A DNA stretch of 64,000 nt from Anaerolineae bacterium (GTDB taxonomy: Bacteria > Chloroflexota > Anaerolineae > Anaerolineales > UBA11579), in contig SCUK01000037.1 of NCBI GenBank assembly GCA_004297445.1, positions 1 to 64,000 of the forward strand. Reading direction: 5' to 3'. How positions within the stretch are numbered: position 1 is the stretch's first letter; every line of letters begins with the position of its first letter. Positions 52,361-61,978 of the stretch are shown here, piece after piece. The position numbers were made by a program, and so were the translations under genes. The notes under the pieces were generated by a model that saw nothing but the letters and a program-made list of their open reading frames with translations, ran no database searches and had not been told where the DNA came from.

Positions 52361-52390
52361 CACCACAGATAAACACGGATGAACACAGAT
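52361..52390 (+). repeat. Dispersed repeat, CCACAGATAAACACGGAT type
   Basis: Third copy of the element at 1740 and 42121, here ACCACAGATAAACACGGATG followed by AACACAGAT. It begins eight bases after the coaBC stop. Confidence 0.65.
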
Positions 52391-52413
52391 AGGATGGGAG
52401 AGTTGGAGAAGAC

Positions 52414-52743
52414 ATGAACGATATCATTTTGCACATTTGCCCGCGGGCGACGTGGGAAAACGGAGAAGCGGATTACCGCGGGGATACGCTGGACACCGAG
52501 GGATTCATCCACTGCTCCACACTCGCGCAGATGGAGCGGACGGCCAATCGGTTCTTCGCGGGGCAGCGCGGGCTGGTGGTGCTGCACATTGATACGCGGC
52601 GGCTGACCGCGCCGCTAAAGTGGGAACCCTCGGAAGGCGTGGACTTCCCGCACATCTACGGGCCGCTCAACCGCGATGCGGTGATACATGTGGAAGCGCT
52701 GGAACCAGATGCGGCGGGGATGTTCCGGTATCCGCACACATAG
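52414..52743 (+). CDS. DUF952 family protein
   Basis: A 109-residue protein of the DUF952 family, small proteins with glutathione-S-transferase-like or ADP-ribosyl-related annotation but no settled function. Signature elements are ILHICPRATWENG, DTEGFIHCSTLAQ, GLVVLHIDTRRL and FPHIYGPLNRDAVIHV. It lies 61 bases after coaBC in the same direction. After it comes a degraded repeat (52742-52775) resembling the GCAAAGACGC family. Confidence 0.88.
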   Translation: MNDIILHICPRATWENGEADYRGDTLDTEGFIHCSTLAQMERTANRFFAGQRGLVVLHIDTRRLTAPLKWEPSEGVDFPHIYGPLNRDAVIHVEALEPDAAGMFRYPHT

Positions 52744-52827
52744 AGTAAGAGCGCTAAGGCAAAGACGCCAAGAGAGTGAGCGTTGGAAAGACAATTGGGG
52801 GCTGGTTATTTTGGTACACTCGCGGCA

Positions 52828-54011
52828 ATGAACATCCTTGTCATCACCACCCAACGCTGGCCGCTGGAGCACCCGTTTATGGGAGAAGTGCTGGCGAAGG
52901 GCCTGCCGGAGCGCGGCCACCGGGTAACCGTGATGCTGCAAAGCGACGCACGACGCGGGGAAGTGGAAAAGCTGCCGTGGCATGGGGCCGAAGCCTGGGT
53001 GCTGCCCGGGCGCGGGCGGGCCACGGCGTTTGCGCGGCTGGCAAACGTGGTTTCCAAGCCGCTCCAGGTGAGCCGGGCGTTTCGCGAATTGGCAAAGCCG
53101 GATGTAATCTTCATCCGCAATGATTTCCTGCTGGAGTTCTGGGCATTTGGACTACGGCGCAGGCACGGCACACCGGTAGTATTTCAATATTCTTTTCCCG
53201 CGGCCACCGCGGCGCGGCAATCCATCACGGCGCGGTTCAGCGCCGCTTTCCAACGCGTTCTGCTGCGGGCAGTGGTGATGCGCTCCGACCATGTGCTGCC
53301 CATCAGCGAGTGGATGAAGGCTGAACTGGTGGGCTGGGGGCTGCCAGGTGAGAAAATGACGCCCTTTCCGCTGGGCGTGGATGGCGGGCTGAATCTGGAA
53401 CGCAGCACCGGCGGGCGCGTTCGGTCGGCGCTGGGGTTGGCCGATGCGCCGACCGCGATTTACTTCGGCTCCATGCATCCGCTGCGCGGGTTGGACTTCC
53501 TGCTGCGGGCATGGGCGCAGGTGGCGGCGCAGCGCCAGAGGCGCGGCTGATGATGGTGGGCGGCGAACCGGCCGAGATAGACACATTGAAGCGAGAGTAT
53601 GAACGGTTGGGCATTGCGGAGAGCGTGGTGTTCACGGGGAGGGTGCCGCGCGCGGAGGTGCCGGAGTACATCGCCGCGGCGCAGGTGGGGCTGTCACCCA
53701 TCCCGCCGATTCCGCTGTACTGGATTTCCTCGCCCACCAAGCTGGTGGAGACGATGGGCATGGCGCGCCCGGTTGTGGCCAATGACATCCCCGAACAGCG
53801 GGCGCTGCTGGTGGCCAGCGGCGGCGGGCGGCTGGTCCCCTATGAAGAAGGTGCGTTCGCCGCAGCCATCCTGGAACTCTTCAATAACCCGGAAGCGGCC
53901 CAACGGATGGGGCGCGCCGGGTACAATCTGGTGCAGCGTGAACGCACCTACCAGGCGATGGCCCAACGGCTGGAAGACCTGCTACGACGTTTGATGCAAG
54001 AGCGACACTGA
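52828..54011 (+). pseudogene. Glycosyltransferase family 4, split by a frameshift
   Basis: The first half (52828-53550) encodes a GT4 N-terminal domain, MNILVITTQRWPLEHPF to FGSMHPLRGLDFLLRAWAQV, then stops. The second half (from about 53535 to 54011, in another frame) continues exactly where it left off: APEARLMMVGGEPAEIDTL, VFTGRVPRAEVPEYIAAA, WISSPTKLVETMGMARP. A one-base indel in the GC-rich run near 53525-53540 explains the break. Restored length is about 394 residues, normal for the family. It may be a real inactivation or an assembly/sequencing error. Confidence 0.85.
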
Positions 54012-54022
54012 CGCCCACTCCC

Positions 54023-55129
54023 ATGAAGAATCTAAGAAACCATATGCACAGGCTCAGCCGCCAATTGCGCGGGTCGAAAGAGCTGTTCTATGTATCCGAC
54101 CGCGAGAACTGGGTGCTGCGCTGGGTGGGGCATTACATCACCCATGAAGTACAGGCACAATTCGGTTTGAAGGCCCACCTGGACAAAGATTTGAAGTGGG
54201 CGATGCCCGGTGATGTGCTGCATTTTGGGTCGCTGTGGAATACCGTTGCTGCCTTCAAAGCGTCAGCCTCCCGCCAGATGCTGGATGGGAAACATAATGT
54301 GGCTACCCTCTTTCATGGCGAGCGGGGTGAACTCCATTCGCTTTTCAATGAGGCCTTTGATATTGCCCTGGCAAATATTGATTCAATCGCGCGAATCGTT
54401 ACGGCGAACCGAATCATGCAAGCGCGTCTGGCTGAATGGGGGGTGCCGCTAGAAAAAATCGCCTGTATCCCACTGGGCGTGGATTTAACCCGTTTTCAGC
54501 CTGCGAGTAATGAAGCGCGTAGAAATCAGCGATCAATCTTGGGCGTCCCAGAGAACGCATTCTGCATTGGCTCGTTCCAGAAAGACGGCGAAGGCTGGGA
54601 TGAAGGGTTCAAGCCAAAGCTTATTAAGGGCCCCGACATTTTTCTAGAAGTGGTGGAACGGCTGGCTCGGCACTACCCCGTCTTCGTACTACTGACCGGT
54701 CCGGCGCGAGGTTATGTGAAAGTCGGACTTGAAAAAATGCGGGTGCCTTATCACCATACCTTGCTGGAGGATTTTCTCGAAATACCTCACTATTACCAGT
54801 GCCTCGACCTGTATCTGATCACAGCTCGCGAAGAGGGTGGGCCGCAAGCTATTTTGGAAGCGCCAGCCTGTGGTGTTCCTGTAATCTCTACTCGAGTTGG
54901 CCTCGCACCCGATATATTGACCAATGGCGTTAGTGGCATATTGGTAGGCGTAGATGATGTAGAGCAGATTACCGCCTCAGCCGCCCGCCTGATTGAAGAT
55001 GCGGTCCTGCGTACATCACTAATTGAACAAGGGCTGAAGATGATCCAAGATTATGATTGGGCGAACATCGCTTCGCGCTATTATTATGAGGTATATGCGC
55101 CGTTGATGGGCACGGAAATTTATGATTAG
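54023..55129 (+). CDS. Glycosyltransferase family 4
   Basis: A 368-residue GT4. After a basic start (MKNLRNHMHRLSRQLRGSK) come HFGSLWNTVAAF, TVTANRIMQARLAEWG-like donor-domain entry with CIPLGVDLTRFQP, and TAREEGGPQAILEAPACGVPVIST with the E-x7-E signature. It is clearly less GC-rich than the genes around it, suggesting acquisition. It follows the frameshifted GT4 by 11 bases. Confidence 0.88.
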   Translation: MKNLRNHMHRLSRQLRGSKELFYVSDRENWVLRWVGHYITHEVQAQFGLKAHLDKDLKWAMPGDVLHFGSLWNTVAAFKASASRQMLDGKHNVATLFHGERGELHSLFNEAFDIALANIDSIARIVTANRIMQARLAEWGVPLEKIACIPLGVDLTRFQPASNEARRNQRSILGVPENAFCIGSFQKDGEGWDEGFKPKLIKGPDIFLEVVERLARHYPVFVLLTGPARGYVKVGLEKMRVPYHHTLLEDFLEIPHYYQCLDLYLITAREEGGPQAILEAPACGVPVISTRVGLAPDILTNGVSGILVGVDDVEQITASAARLIEDAVLRTSLIEQGLKMIQDYDWANIASRYYYEVYAPLMGTEIYD

Positions 55130-55237
55130 GCCATTTCAAGACATTATCCATGAGAGGTTCCAGTGGGAGGATACGGTGGAGACGGAAAGGTCTCCAACTG
55201 CTCAGATCAATCTAGCGGAGTGCTGCCCGCAGGCCGG

Positions 55238-56347
55238 ATGACGATCGAACTGACGCTGTTCTTTACTGAGGGGATGTCGCTCAAGGCGTGGGAGGGCGCC
55301 GGGATGCTGGAACGCGAGTTGGCCCTATACCGGCGGCTACAAGCGGCAGGGGTACAGGTGACACTGGTCACCTATGGACGGCTGGCAGAGCGAGCTTACA
55401 CAGAGAGGCTGGATGGAATACGACTGGTGCACAACCGCTGGAAACTGCCTAACGCTATCTATCGCTGGTGGCTGATGACCCAATACCGGGGCGGCCGGCA
55501 GGGCTGGATTGCAAAGAGCAACCAGGTGCAAGGGGCGGAGGTAGCGCTGGCGGCCGCGCGGCGCGGGGGCCGTTTTGTTGCGCGTTGTGGGTACTTGTAC
55601 TCACTAAACACCTCTAATGAGTATGGCCCTGATTCCGCTGAAGCGGACAAAGCAAGAAGATTGGAAAAGCTTATATTCCAAGAAGCACAAAAGGTAATGG
55701 TAACTACGGAGGCCATTCGACTGAAAATCATAGAGGTTTACGAGTTAGCTCAATCAAGGGTGCAAGTAATCCCCAATTATGTTGATACAGACTTATTCCA
55801 TCCAGCAGGACAAAAAACGCAGACTCAACAGGTTTGCTTTGTTGGTCGCTTGGAACCGGAGAAGAACATCTTTTCATTGCTGGACGCGATGACGGGGCTG
55901 GACGCAAAATTGACGCTGGCCGGCGAAGGGTCTCTGCGGGGGGCACTAGAAGTGCGGGCGGCGGAACTGGGCGTGCAGGCGCAATTTTTGGGGGCGCTGC
56001 CGAACGCGGCACTGCCAGCGTTGTTGAACGACAGCGCGGTGTACGTTTTACCTTCATTGTATGAAGGACACCCAAAGACATTGATAGAGGCGATGGCATG
56101 CGGGGCGGCAGTGGTGGGGACGAATGTTCCGGGCATTCGCGAACTGATAACTGACGGGGAAAATGGGCGGCTGTGCGCGCCGGATGCGGCCAGCCTGCGC
56201 GCGGCGCTGGCAGAACTGCTGGGGAATGCCGAGTTGCGGGCACGGCTGGGCGCGGCGGCACGGGAGTATGCCGTGGCGCAGTTCTCATTGGACGAGGTGG
56301 TGAAGTTGGAGCTGGCGCTGTACGAAGATATCGCTGAAGGGCGGTAA
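55238..56347 (+). CDS. Glycosyltransferase family 4, composition mosaic
   Basis: A 369-residue GT4 starting MTIELTLFFTEGMSLKAWEG. Donor-binding signatures are VQVIPNYVDTDLFHP, QVCFVGRLEPEKNIFSLLDA and LPSLYEGHPKTLIEAMACG (E-x7-E). A GTG at 55163 could add 25 residues but they look non-conserved. About positions 55606-55840 is markedly AT-rich while both flanks are GC-rich, as if a central block came from another source. Sugar unknown. Confidence 0.87.
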   Translation: MTIELTLFFTEGMSLKAWEGAGMLERELALYRRLQAAGVQVTLVTYGRLAERAYTERLDGIRLVHNRWKLPNAIYRWWLMTQYRGGRQGWIAKSNQVQGAEVALAAARRGGRFVARCGYLYSLNTSNEYGPDSAEADKARRLEKLIFQEAQKVMVTTEAIRLKIIEVYELAQSRVQVIPNYVDTDLFHPAGQKTQTQQVCFVGRLEPEKNIFSLLDAMTGLDAKLTLAGEGSLRGALEVRAAELGVQAQFLGALPNAALPALLNDSAVYVLPSLYEGHPKTLIEAMACGAAVVGTNVPGIRELITDGENGRLCAPDAASLRAALAELLGNAELRARLGAAAREYAVAQFSLDEVVKLELALYEDIAEGR

Positions 56348-56401
56348 GGTACAATTCGAGCGGCGTATTCCGAACGTTGGAATTACAGCGATCTTGTGTC
56401 C

Positions 56402-56713
56402 ATGCTGAAAAAACCTTTGGAGAAGAACACCATCTGGCCTGGCCTCGGCGTGTGGCTTATTCTCAGCGCCTTGCTGGCCTGGACTGCCCCCTTTCCACAC
56501 GTCGAAGAACTGACTTATCTGGAGTATGCAGCCTGGCCCGAAGCCGAGGCAGGTCTACTCCATCACTTCGGGCACATCCATTTGCTAAAAGCATTTGTGG
56601 CACTCGCACCCAGCCCGCTGTGGGGGGCGCGGCTGTTCTGGGGCGCGGCCGTGAGCGGAATCCTGTTTCTGTTGGCAGGCCCAGCCACGCGATTAAACAC
56701 CCGCCAGCCATGA
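56402..56713 (+). pseudogene. Truncated N-terminus of a GT-C-like membrane protein
   Basis: A 103-residue product starting MLKKPLEKNTIWPGLGVW with one helix (about 14-32), an acidic outside loop VEELTYLEYAAWPEAEAG and a second helix (75-95), ending TRLNTRQP. This is the beginning of a GT39-like transferase whose remaining 400 or more residues are missing. Its stop overlaps the next gene by ATGA. It may be a deletion remnant; a genuine small membrane protein is less likely but possible. Confidence 0.55.
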
Positions 56714-57720
56714 CCCCGGTCGTTACCGTCTTAATGTCGGTGTACAACAGTGCGGCCACGGTGGGCGCGACGGTAGAGAGCATCCTGGCGCAGACGTTTG
56801 CCGATTTTGAATTCCTGATTGTGGATGATGCATCCACCGATGAAAGCGCGCAAGTCCTGGCGGGCTATGATGACCCGCGCCTGCGAATCGTGCGCAATGA
56901 GCGCAACCTGGGGCTGACGGCGAGCCTGAACCGCGGGCTGGAGATGGCGCAGGGGACTTTCATTGCCCGGATGGATGCGGACGATGTGAGCCGCCCGCGA
57001 CGACTGGCAAAGCAGGTGGCGTACCTGAACGCCAATCCCGATGTAGGGATGGTGGGGAGTTGGGTGCAGACCATTGGTGAGCGGAACGAAGTGTGGCGAT
57101 ATCCCACGCGGCATGAGGACATCCGTGCCGAGATGCTGTTCAACGCGGTGCATGTACACAGCACAGTGATGCTGCGGCGAGAGGTGTTGGAGAAACACAA
57201 CCTGCACTACGACGAGCGATTGCTGCGGGCGCAGGATTATGACCTGTGGGCGCGTTTGGGCAAGGTGACGCGGCTGGCGAACCTGCCGGAAACGCTGGTT
57301 GAGTACCACCTTCACAAAGGGCAGGTGGGAGCGCGACACGAGCACGACCAGCAGGCTACGGCCAGCGGTATCCGAAGGCGGTTGCTGGAGCTTATGGGGC
57401 TTGCTCCCCAAGATGATGATATGACATTGCATCATGAAATCAGCGCCGGGAAAAGCGAGACGAGCGTTGAGTATCTGGCACGCGTCCGGGAGTGGTTGGA
57501 GTTGATTCGCGGGGCCAATAAGGATGAGGGCCAATACCAGGCTGCGGCGCTGGACCGAGCGCTGGGGCGGCGCTGGGCGCGACTGTGCCGGAGAGCGACG
57601 GGACTGGGGCCCATTGCGTGGCAGACTTTCCGCGCCAGCCGATTGAGCCGCGCCAGCGGGTTGAACGCATTCCAGTTGGCGAAGTTCTGGCTGGCGTGCC
57701 AGTTGAGGCGCGGGGCATGA
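56710..57720 (+). CDS. Glycosyltransferase family 2
   Basis: A 336-residue GT-A transferase. It has VTVLMSVYNSAATVGATVES, FLIVDDASTDES, the DxD-like metal site ARMDADDVSRPRR, and acceptor-side HSTVMLRREVLEKHNLHYDE and RAQDYDLWARLGKV (ED-like base region). The C-terminal 90 residues are basic and helical. It probably adds a single sugar in the polysaccharide locus. Start and stop both overlap neighbours by ATGA. Confidence 0.9.
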   Translation: MTPVVTVLMSVYNSAATVGATVESILAQTFADFEFLIVDDASTDESAQVLAGYDDPRLRIVRNERNLGLTASLNRGLEMAQGTFIARMDADDVSRPRRLAKQVAYLNANPDVGMVGSWVQTIGERNEVWRYPTRHEDIRAEMLFNAVHVHSTVMLRREVLEKHNLHYDERLLRAQDYDLWARLGKVTRLANLPETLVEYHLHKGQVGARHEHDQQATASGIRRRLLELMGLAPQDDDMTLHHEISAGKSETSVEYLARVREWLELIRGANKDEGQYQAAALDRALGRRWARLCRRATGLGPIAWQTFRASRLSRASGLNAFQLAKFWLACQLRRGA

Positions 57721-58922
57721 GGCGCGTTGCCATCGTGTCTGATTCTTACCCACCGCGGGCAGGGGGCGGGATTGCCACCGCGCACCACAACCTGGCGCGC
57801 GGGCTGGCGCGCCTGGGCTATGACGTCGAAGTGTTCACTTTCTTTGATGAGCCTTTCAGCGAGCCGGAACCGGGTATCCACCGCTTTGGCTCGCCGGCAT
57901 GGTGGCGCAAGGGCTGGCGGCTGTTGAATCGCTGGGTTTTCCGGCTGCTGGCGCCTGGGCAGGCGGCTTACCAGTTTGTGGACATCCTCGAATCGAGCAT
58001 CGGGGCGCGGCGGATGGCTCGCGCCATCCGAAACCATGCGCCGGACGTGGTGCTACTCTCCGACCAGGGCGCGCCGGGGCTGTGGGTGAATCGGCGGCCC
58101 GGGCAGATAATGGGCCTCATTTCGCACCATAATCCGGCGCGGTTCTTGAACGAGCCGCGCATGGGGCGTTTCTCTGCTCTGGATGCGCGGCTGGCGATTG
58201 CGGCTGAAAATATCGTGTTGCGTAATGTGGACCGGGCAAGCGCGCCATCGCGCTTTATGAAGACATTGTTTGAGCAGACCTATCGCTTTGACCGGCCACT
58301 GGCGGTAATTCCCAACGTGGTCGATGTGGAACATCTGGAGAGCATCCCAGCACGTGATGTGCGCGGGGATATGGACCTGCCACCGGAGGCGGCGCTCGTG
58401 TGCCTGCCCTCGGCGGGCATTCGCATCAAGGGCGCGGATTTTGTGCCGGAAGTGCTGCGGAAACTGGCCGGGCCCAGGGTGGGGTTTTACCTGCCGGGCG
58501 CGGTGTCCGCCGAACTGGAACACGAGCTGGCGGCGCTGCCGCCGGAGGTGCGGCTGTACCGGCCGGGGAAACTGAGCTATCCAGAACACATCGCCCGGCT
58601 GAAGGCCTGTTCGTTTGCCATCGGGCTGGCGATTAAAGAGAACTACAGCATGGCGCTGGTGGAGTGCACGGCCTGCGGGCTGCCGCTGGCAGCGTGGGAT
58701 TCGGGCGGGAATGCGGACATCGTGCAGGATGGAGTGAACGGGCGGCTGGTGGCAGGGTTTGACCTGGAGGCCCTGTTGTCAATAGCGCGCGCGTGGCTGA
58801 ACGACCCGGCGGCGCTGGCCGAATGGCGCGCCCGCACCGCGGCGTACGCACGTACGGCTTTTGACCCGGACGCGGTGGCGGCGCAATACGCGGATTTCTT
58901 CCTGGAGTCCGCAGCGGGCTGA
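57717..58922 (+). CDS. Glycosyltransferase family 4
   Basis: A 401-residue GT4 beginning RRVAIVSDSYPPRAGGGIAT. Donor-domain features: VIPNVVDVEHLE, VCLPSAGIRIKGADFVPEVL and AIKENYSMALVECTACGLPLAAWD (E-x7-E-like region EN...ECTAC). The final residues SAAG and the TGA stop are encoded by GCAGCGGGCTGAAGCC, a partial copy of the palindromic repeat family (58911-58926). Confidence 0.88.
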   Translation: MRRVAIVSDSYPPRAGGGIATAHHNLARGLARLGYDVEVFTFFDEPFSEPEPGIHRFGSPAWWRKGWRLLNRWVFRLLAPGQAAYQFVDILESSIGARRMARAIRNHAPDVVLLSDQGAPGLWVNRRPGQIMGLISHHNPARFLNEPRMGRFSALDARLAIAAENIVLRNVDRASAPSRFMKTLFEQTYRFDRPLAVIPNVVDVEHLESIPARDVRGDMDLPPEAALVCLPSAGIRIKGADFVPEVLRKLAGPRVGFYLPGAVSAELEHELAALPPEVRLYRPGKLSYPEHIARLKACSFAIGLAIKENYSMALVECTACGLPLAAWDSGGNADIVQDGVNGRLVAGFDLEALLSIARAWLNDPAALAEWRARTAAYARTAFDPDAVAAQYADFFLESAAG

Positions 58923-58926
58923 AGCC
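58911..58926. repeat. Partial GGGCTGAAGCC palindromic repeat at a stop codon
   Basis: GCAGCGGGCTGAAGCC matches the left two-thirds of the 31-base repeat. Its TGA (58920-58922) ends the GT4 frame. A second hairpin, GCGGGATT (58947-58954) with AATCCCGC (58963-58970), follows in the 72-base gap before asnB. Confidence 0.55.
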
Positions 58927-58994
58927 GATTGCCTGGCGCAAGAACCGCGGGATTCGGGATACAATCCCGCCCGTTCTCTTGAATTGGACCCCCC

Positions 58995-60917
58995 ATGTGC
59001 GGAATCTCCGGAATCGTCTCTCGACACCCATTAACGCCGCGACAGGAAGAAGCCGCGGCGCGCCTGAACGCGGCGCTGGCGCACCGCGGGCCGAACGGCG
59101 AAGGGGCGCACCGCGCAGCGCAGGCCGTACTCGCCATGCGGCGCTTGAGCATCATCGACCTGGACGGCGGCTGGCAACCGATCTACAACGAAGACCGGTC
59201 ACTGGCCGTCACCTGCAACGGGGAAATCTACAACTACATTGAACTACGGCCCACACTGGAAGCCAGGGGACACCGCTACAGCACGAACAGCGATGTCGAA
59301 AACATCCTGCACCTGTATGAGGAGCATGGGCTGGACTTCGTCCATCACCTGCGGGGGATGTTTGCCATCGCCTTGTGGGATGAAAAACGCGGACGGCTGG
59401 TGCTGGCGCGTGACCGGATGGGCGAGAAGCCCATCTATTTGTACGACGACGGCGAGACGTTGTATTACGCCTCCGAAATGAAAGCGCTGCTGGCAAGCGG
59501 CGCGGCGGCGTTTGAACTCGACCCCGTCGCCATCCATGATTATTTTCATTTCCAGTACGTGCCGGAGCCTGCCACCGCAGTGAAGGGCATCCGTAAACTG
59601 TCGGCCGGACATATGTTGGTGGTAGAGACCGAGCCGTGGTCGGTACGTGAAATCAAGTATTGGGACATGCTGGACGTCGACCCGCTGGACGCCGACCCGG
59701 TGCAGACGTTGCGCGGGGTGCTGGACGAAATGGCTGAACTGGTCATCCGTGCCGATGTGCCGGTGGGCGTGGCCTTGAGCAGCGGGTTGGACTCGAGCGC
59801 GGTGACGACGCTGGCGGTGAGCAAATACCCCGGCACAATGCACGCCTTCAGCGTGGGCTATCCCGGCAAACTGCACAACGATGAGCGCGCCGGGGCGCGG
59901 GCGCTGGCCGAGCATCTCAAAATCCCGTTTCATGATGTGGAACTGCACACCGAGGAAATGGTCGCCTGCTTCCCGGATGTGAACTTCTACCGCGATGACC
60001 CCATCGCGGATATTTCCGGCTTCGGTTACTACATGGTGCAGAAGGCCAGCCGCGAGGCGGGCATCCCGGTGATGTTGCAGGGACAGGGCGGCGATGAACT
60101 GTTCTGGGGCTATGACTGGGTGCGCGCAGCGTTGGGCGAAAGCCGGGCGCGCGGCGAAGATGACCGGGCCGGGCTGAAGAATCTGTGGGCCAGTCGCGAA
60201 TTCATCCGCCCCACCGGCTTGAGCCGGGCGGGACTGGGGCCGTTTGCATACGGGCTGGGCGGGCTGGTGCCCACCTGGCAGCGTTACCGGCGGCGCACCG
60301 CCCCCCCGCCGGAACGGCTGGTGTTCTATGACCTGGCACGGGATTACGCCCGCGCCACGCGTGAAGCGGGGGCGCTGTTTACGCCGAACTTCCGCGCGGC
60401 GGTGACCGAAATGCCGGGGCGACATTTCATGCTGGAACGGCCGTGGCGCGACCTGCCAGCGCACTTCACGAAGTTAATCGCACAGACGTATCTGCTGGAA
60501 AACGGCGTGGCGCAAGGCGACCGGCTGGGCATGGCCTCCTCCATCGAGTTGCGTTTGCCGCTGCTGGATTACAAACTGGTCGAGACGGTCATCGGCCTGC
60601 GCAAGGCGCGCCCCGACCACACCCTGCCGCCGAAACACTGGTTCAAAGAAGCGTTGCGCGGCCGCGTGCCGGATTGGGTATTGGAACGACCGAAACGCGG
60701 CTTTGAACCGCCGGTGCGGGCGTGGCACGCCGCTTTGTTTGCTGCCTACGGCGACCGGCTGGCGGACGGCGTGCTGGTGGAGGAAGGCATCCTCACTCCT
60801 AACGCGGCGCGGCAACTGGCAAGCGGGCCGTTCCCCAAGAACACCACCACGCCGCTCTCGTTCAAGGCGCTGACGCTGGAACTGTGGGCGCGGCGCATGC
60901 AGGACCAGTTGCCGTAG
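58995..60917 (+). CDS. asnB: Asparagine synthase-type amidotransferase, second copy
   Basis: A 640-residue AsnB-family protein with C2 nucleophile (MCGISGIV), RRLSIIDLDGG and CNGEIYNYIEL in the glutaminase domain, and the ATP loop ALSSGLDSSAVTTLA (about 262-276) and GQGGDELFWGYDW in the synthetase domain. It differs clearly from the copy at 13015, so it is not a recent duplicate. Flanked by glycosyltransferases, it probably amidates a sugar or another carboxylate in the polymer pathway. Its stop is two bases before the next ATG. Confidence 0.9.
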   Translation: MCGISGIVSRHPLTPRQEEAAARLNAALAHRGPNGEGAHRAAQAVLAMRRLSIIDLDGGWQPIYNEDRSLAVTCNGEIYNYIELRPTLEARGHRYSTNSDVENILHLYEEHGLDFVHHLRGMFAIALWDEKRGRLVLARDRMGEKPIYLYDDGETLYYASEMKALLASGAAAFELDPVAIHDYFHFQYVPEPATAVKGIRKLSAGHMLVVETEPWSVREIKYWDMLDVDPLDADPVQTLRGVLDEMAELVIRADVPVGVALSSGLDSSAVTTLAVSKYPGTMHAFSVGYPGKLHNDERAGARALAEHLKIPFHDVELHTEEMVACFPDVNFYRDDPIADISGFGYYMVQKASREAGIPVMLQGQGGDELFWGYDWVRAALGESRARGEDDRAGLKNLWASREFIRPTGLSRAGLGPFAYGLGGLVPTWQRYRRRTAPPPERLVFYDLARDYARATREAGALFTPNFRAAVTEMPGRHFMLERPWRDLPAHFTKLIAQTYLLENGVAQGDRLGMASSIELRLPLLDYKLVETVIGLRKARPDHTLPPKHWFKEALRGRVPDWVLERPKRGFEPPVRAWHAALFAAYGDRLADGVLVEEGILTPNAARQLASGPFPKNTTTPLSFKALTLELWARRMQDQLP

Positions 60918-60919
60918 CC

Positions 60920-61954
60920 ATGCCGCGAATTACATTTGGAATCATTTCCCTGAACGGACTGCCGTTTCTGGAATACAACCTGCGAGCGCTGTACTCGTTT
61001 GCACATCAAATCATCGTCGTAGAAGGCGCGGTAGAAACGGCGCGTGGATTGGCACGTCCGGACGGGCACTCGCAAGATGGCACGTATGAGTTCCTGCAGA
61101 GGTTTCGGGCAGAAGATGACCCGGACAAGAAACTGGTCCTGATTAGCGCGGCAGACGCCGGGTATGCAGACGGCTTCTGGCCGGAAAAGGACGAGATGAG
61201 CCAGGCTTACGCCACTCGCGCCCGCGGCGACTGGTTGTGGCAGGTGGACGGCGATGAGTTCTACCGCGCCGAGGATATGCAGGCAGTGTGCGATTTGCTG
61301 GATGCCCAGCCCGACATCACCGCTGCATCGTTCCCCTACCGCGAATTCTGGGGCGCGTTTGACTGCCGGGTGCGCGGCTGGTGGCACGACTTTGAGCATC
61401 CGGCGTTCCACCGGCTGTTTCGCTGGAGGCCGGGCTACACCTACGCCACCCACCGCCCACCCACTGTGCGGGACGAGCAGGGGCGCGACCTGCGCACGGT
61501 GAACTGGCTGGGGCCGGCCGAGATGAAGGCGCGCGGCGTCTGGCTGTATCACTACTCGTATGTGCTGCCCAAGCAGGCCGAGCAGAAGGTGGGCTATTAC
61601 AGCCACGTGACGTGGACCGAGCAATTCCGCGAGAACGCCCGCTGGCTGGAATACAAGTATTACGGGCTGAAGGACCCGCTGTTCATCAGCGAGCTGGGCC
61701 GCTGGAAGTGGCAGTGGCTGGAACGCTATTCCGGACCGCACCCGCAGGCCATCCAACAGATGCAAGCCGACCTTGCCAGCGGTGCGCTGGCCGAGCCGCA
61801 GCGACGGCGTGACGACCTGGAGCGGCTGCTGCGCTCACCGCTGTATGGGCTGGGGCGGCTGGCGGCGCGCGCAGCGCTTTTCCTCACCTGGCACGGGCGG
61901 CGGGCGGTCAAACCATTCACACGCCGGCTGCGGGCCCTGCTGGGCGGCGATTAG
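60920..61954 (+). CDS. Glycosyltransferase family 2-like protein
   Basis: A 344-residue protein starting MPRITFGIISLNGLPFLE, a GT2-like entry, with IIVVEGAVE and a metal-site-like WLWQVDGDEFY. The middle (FPYREFWGAFDCRVRGW, FRWRPGYTYATHRPP) is typical of proteins annotated as glycosyl transferase family 2-like in surface-polymer loci. There is no membrane helix of note. Sugar and acceptor unknown. Confidence 0.75.
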   Translation: MPRITFGIISLNGLPFLEYNLRALYSFAHQIIVVEGAVETARGLARPDGHSQDGTYEFLQRFRAEDDPDKKLVLISAADAGYADGFWPEKDEMSQAYATRARGDWLWQVDGDEFYRAEDMQAVCDLLDAQPDITAASFPYREFWGAFDCRVRGWWHDFEHPAFHRLFRWRPGYTYATHRPPTVRDEQGRDLRTVNWLGPAEMKARGVWLYHYSYVLPKQAEQKVGYYSHVTWTEQFRENARWLEYKYYGLKDPLFISELGRWKWQWLERYSGPHPQAIQQMQADLASGALAEPQRRRDDLERLLRSPLYGLGRLAARAALFLTWHGRRAVKPFTRRLRALLGGD

Positions 61955-61978
61955 GTTGTCGCGCTTATAATTCCGGCC

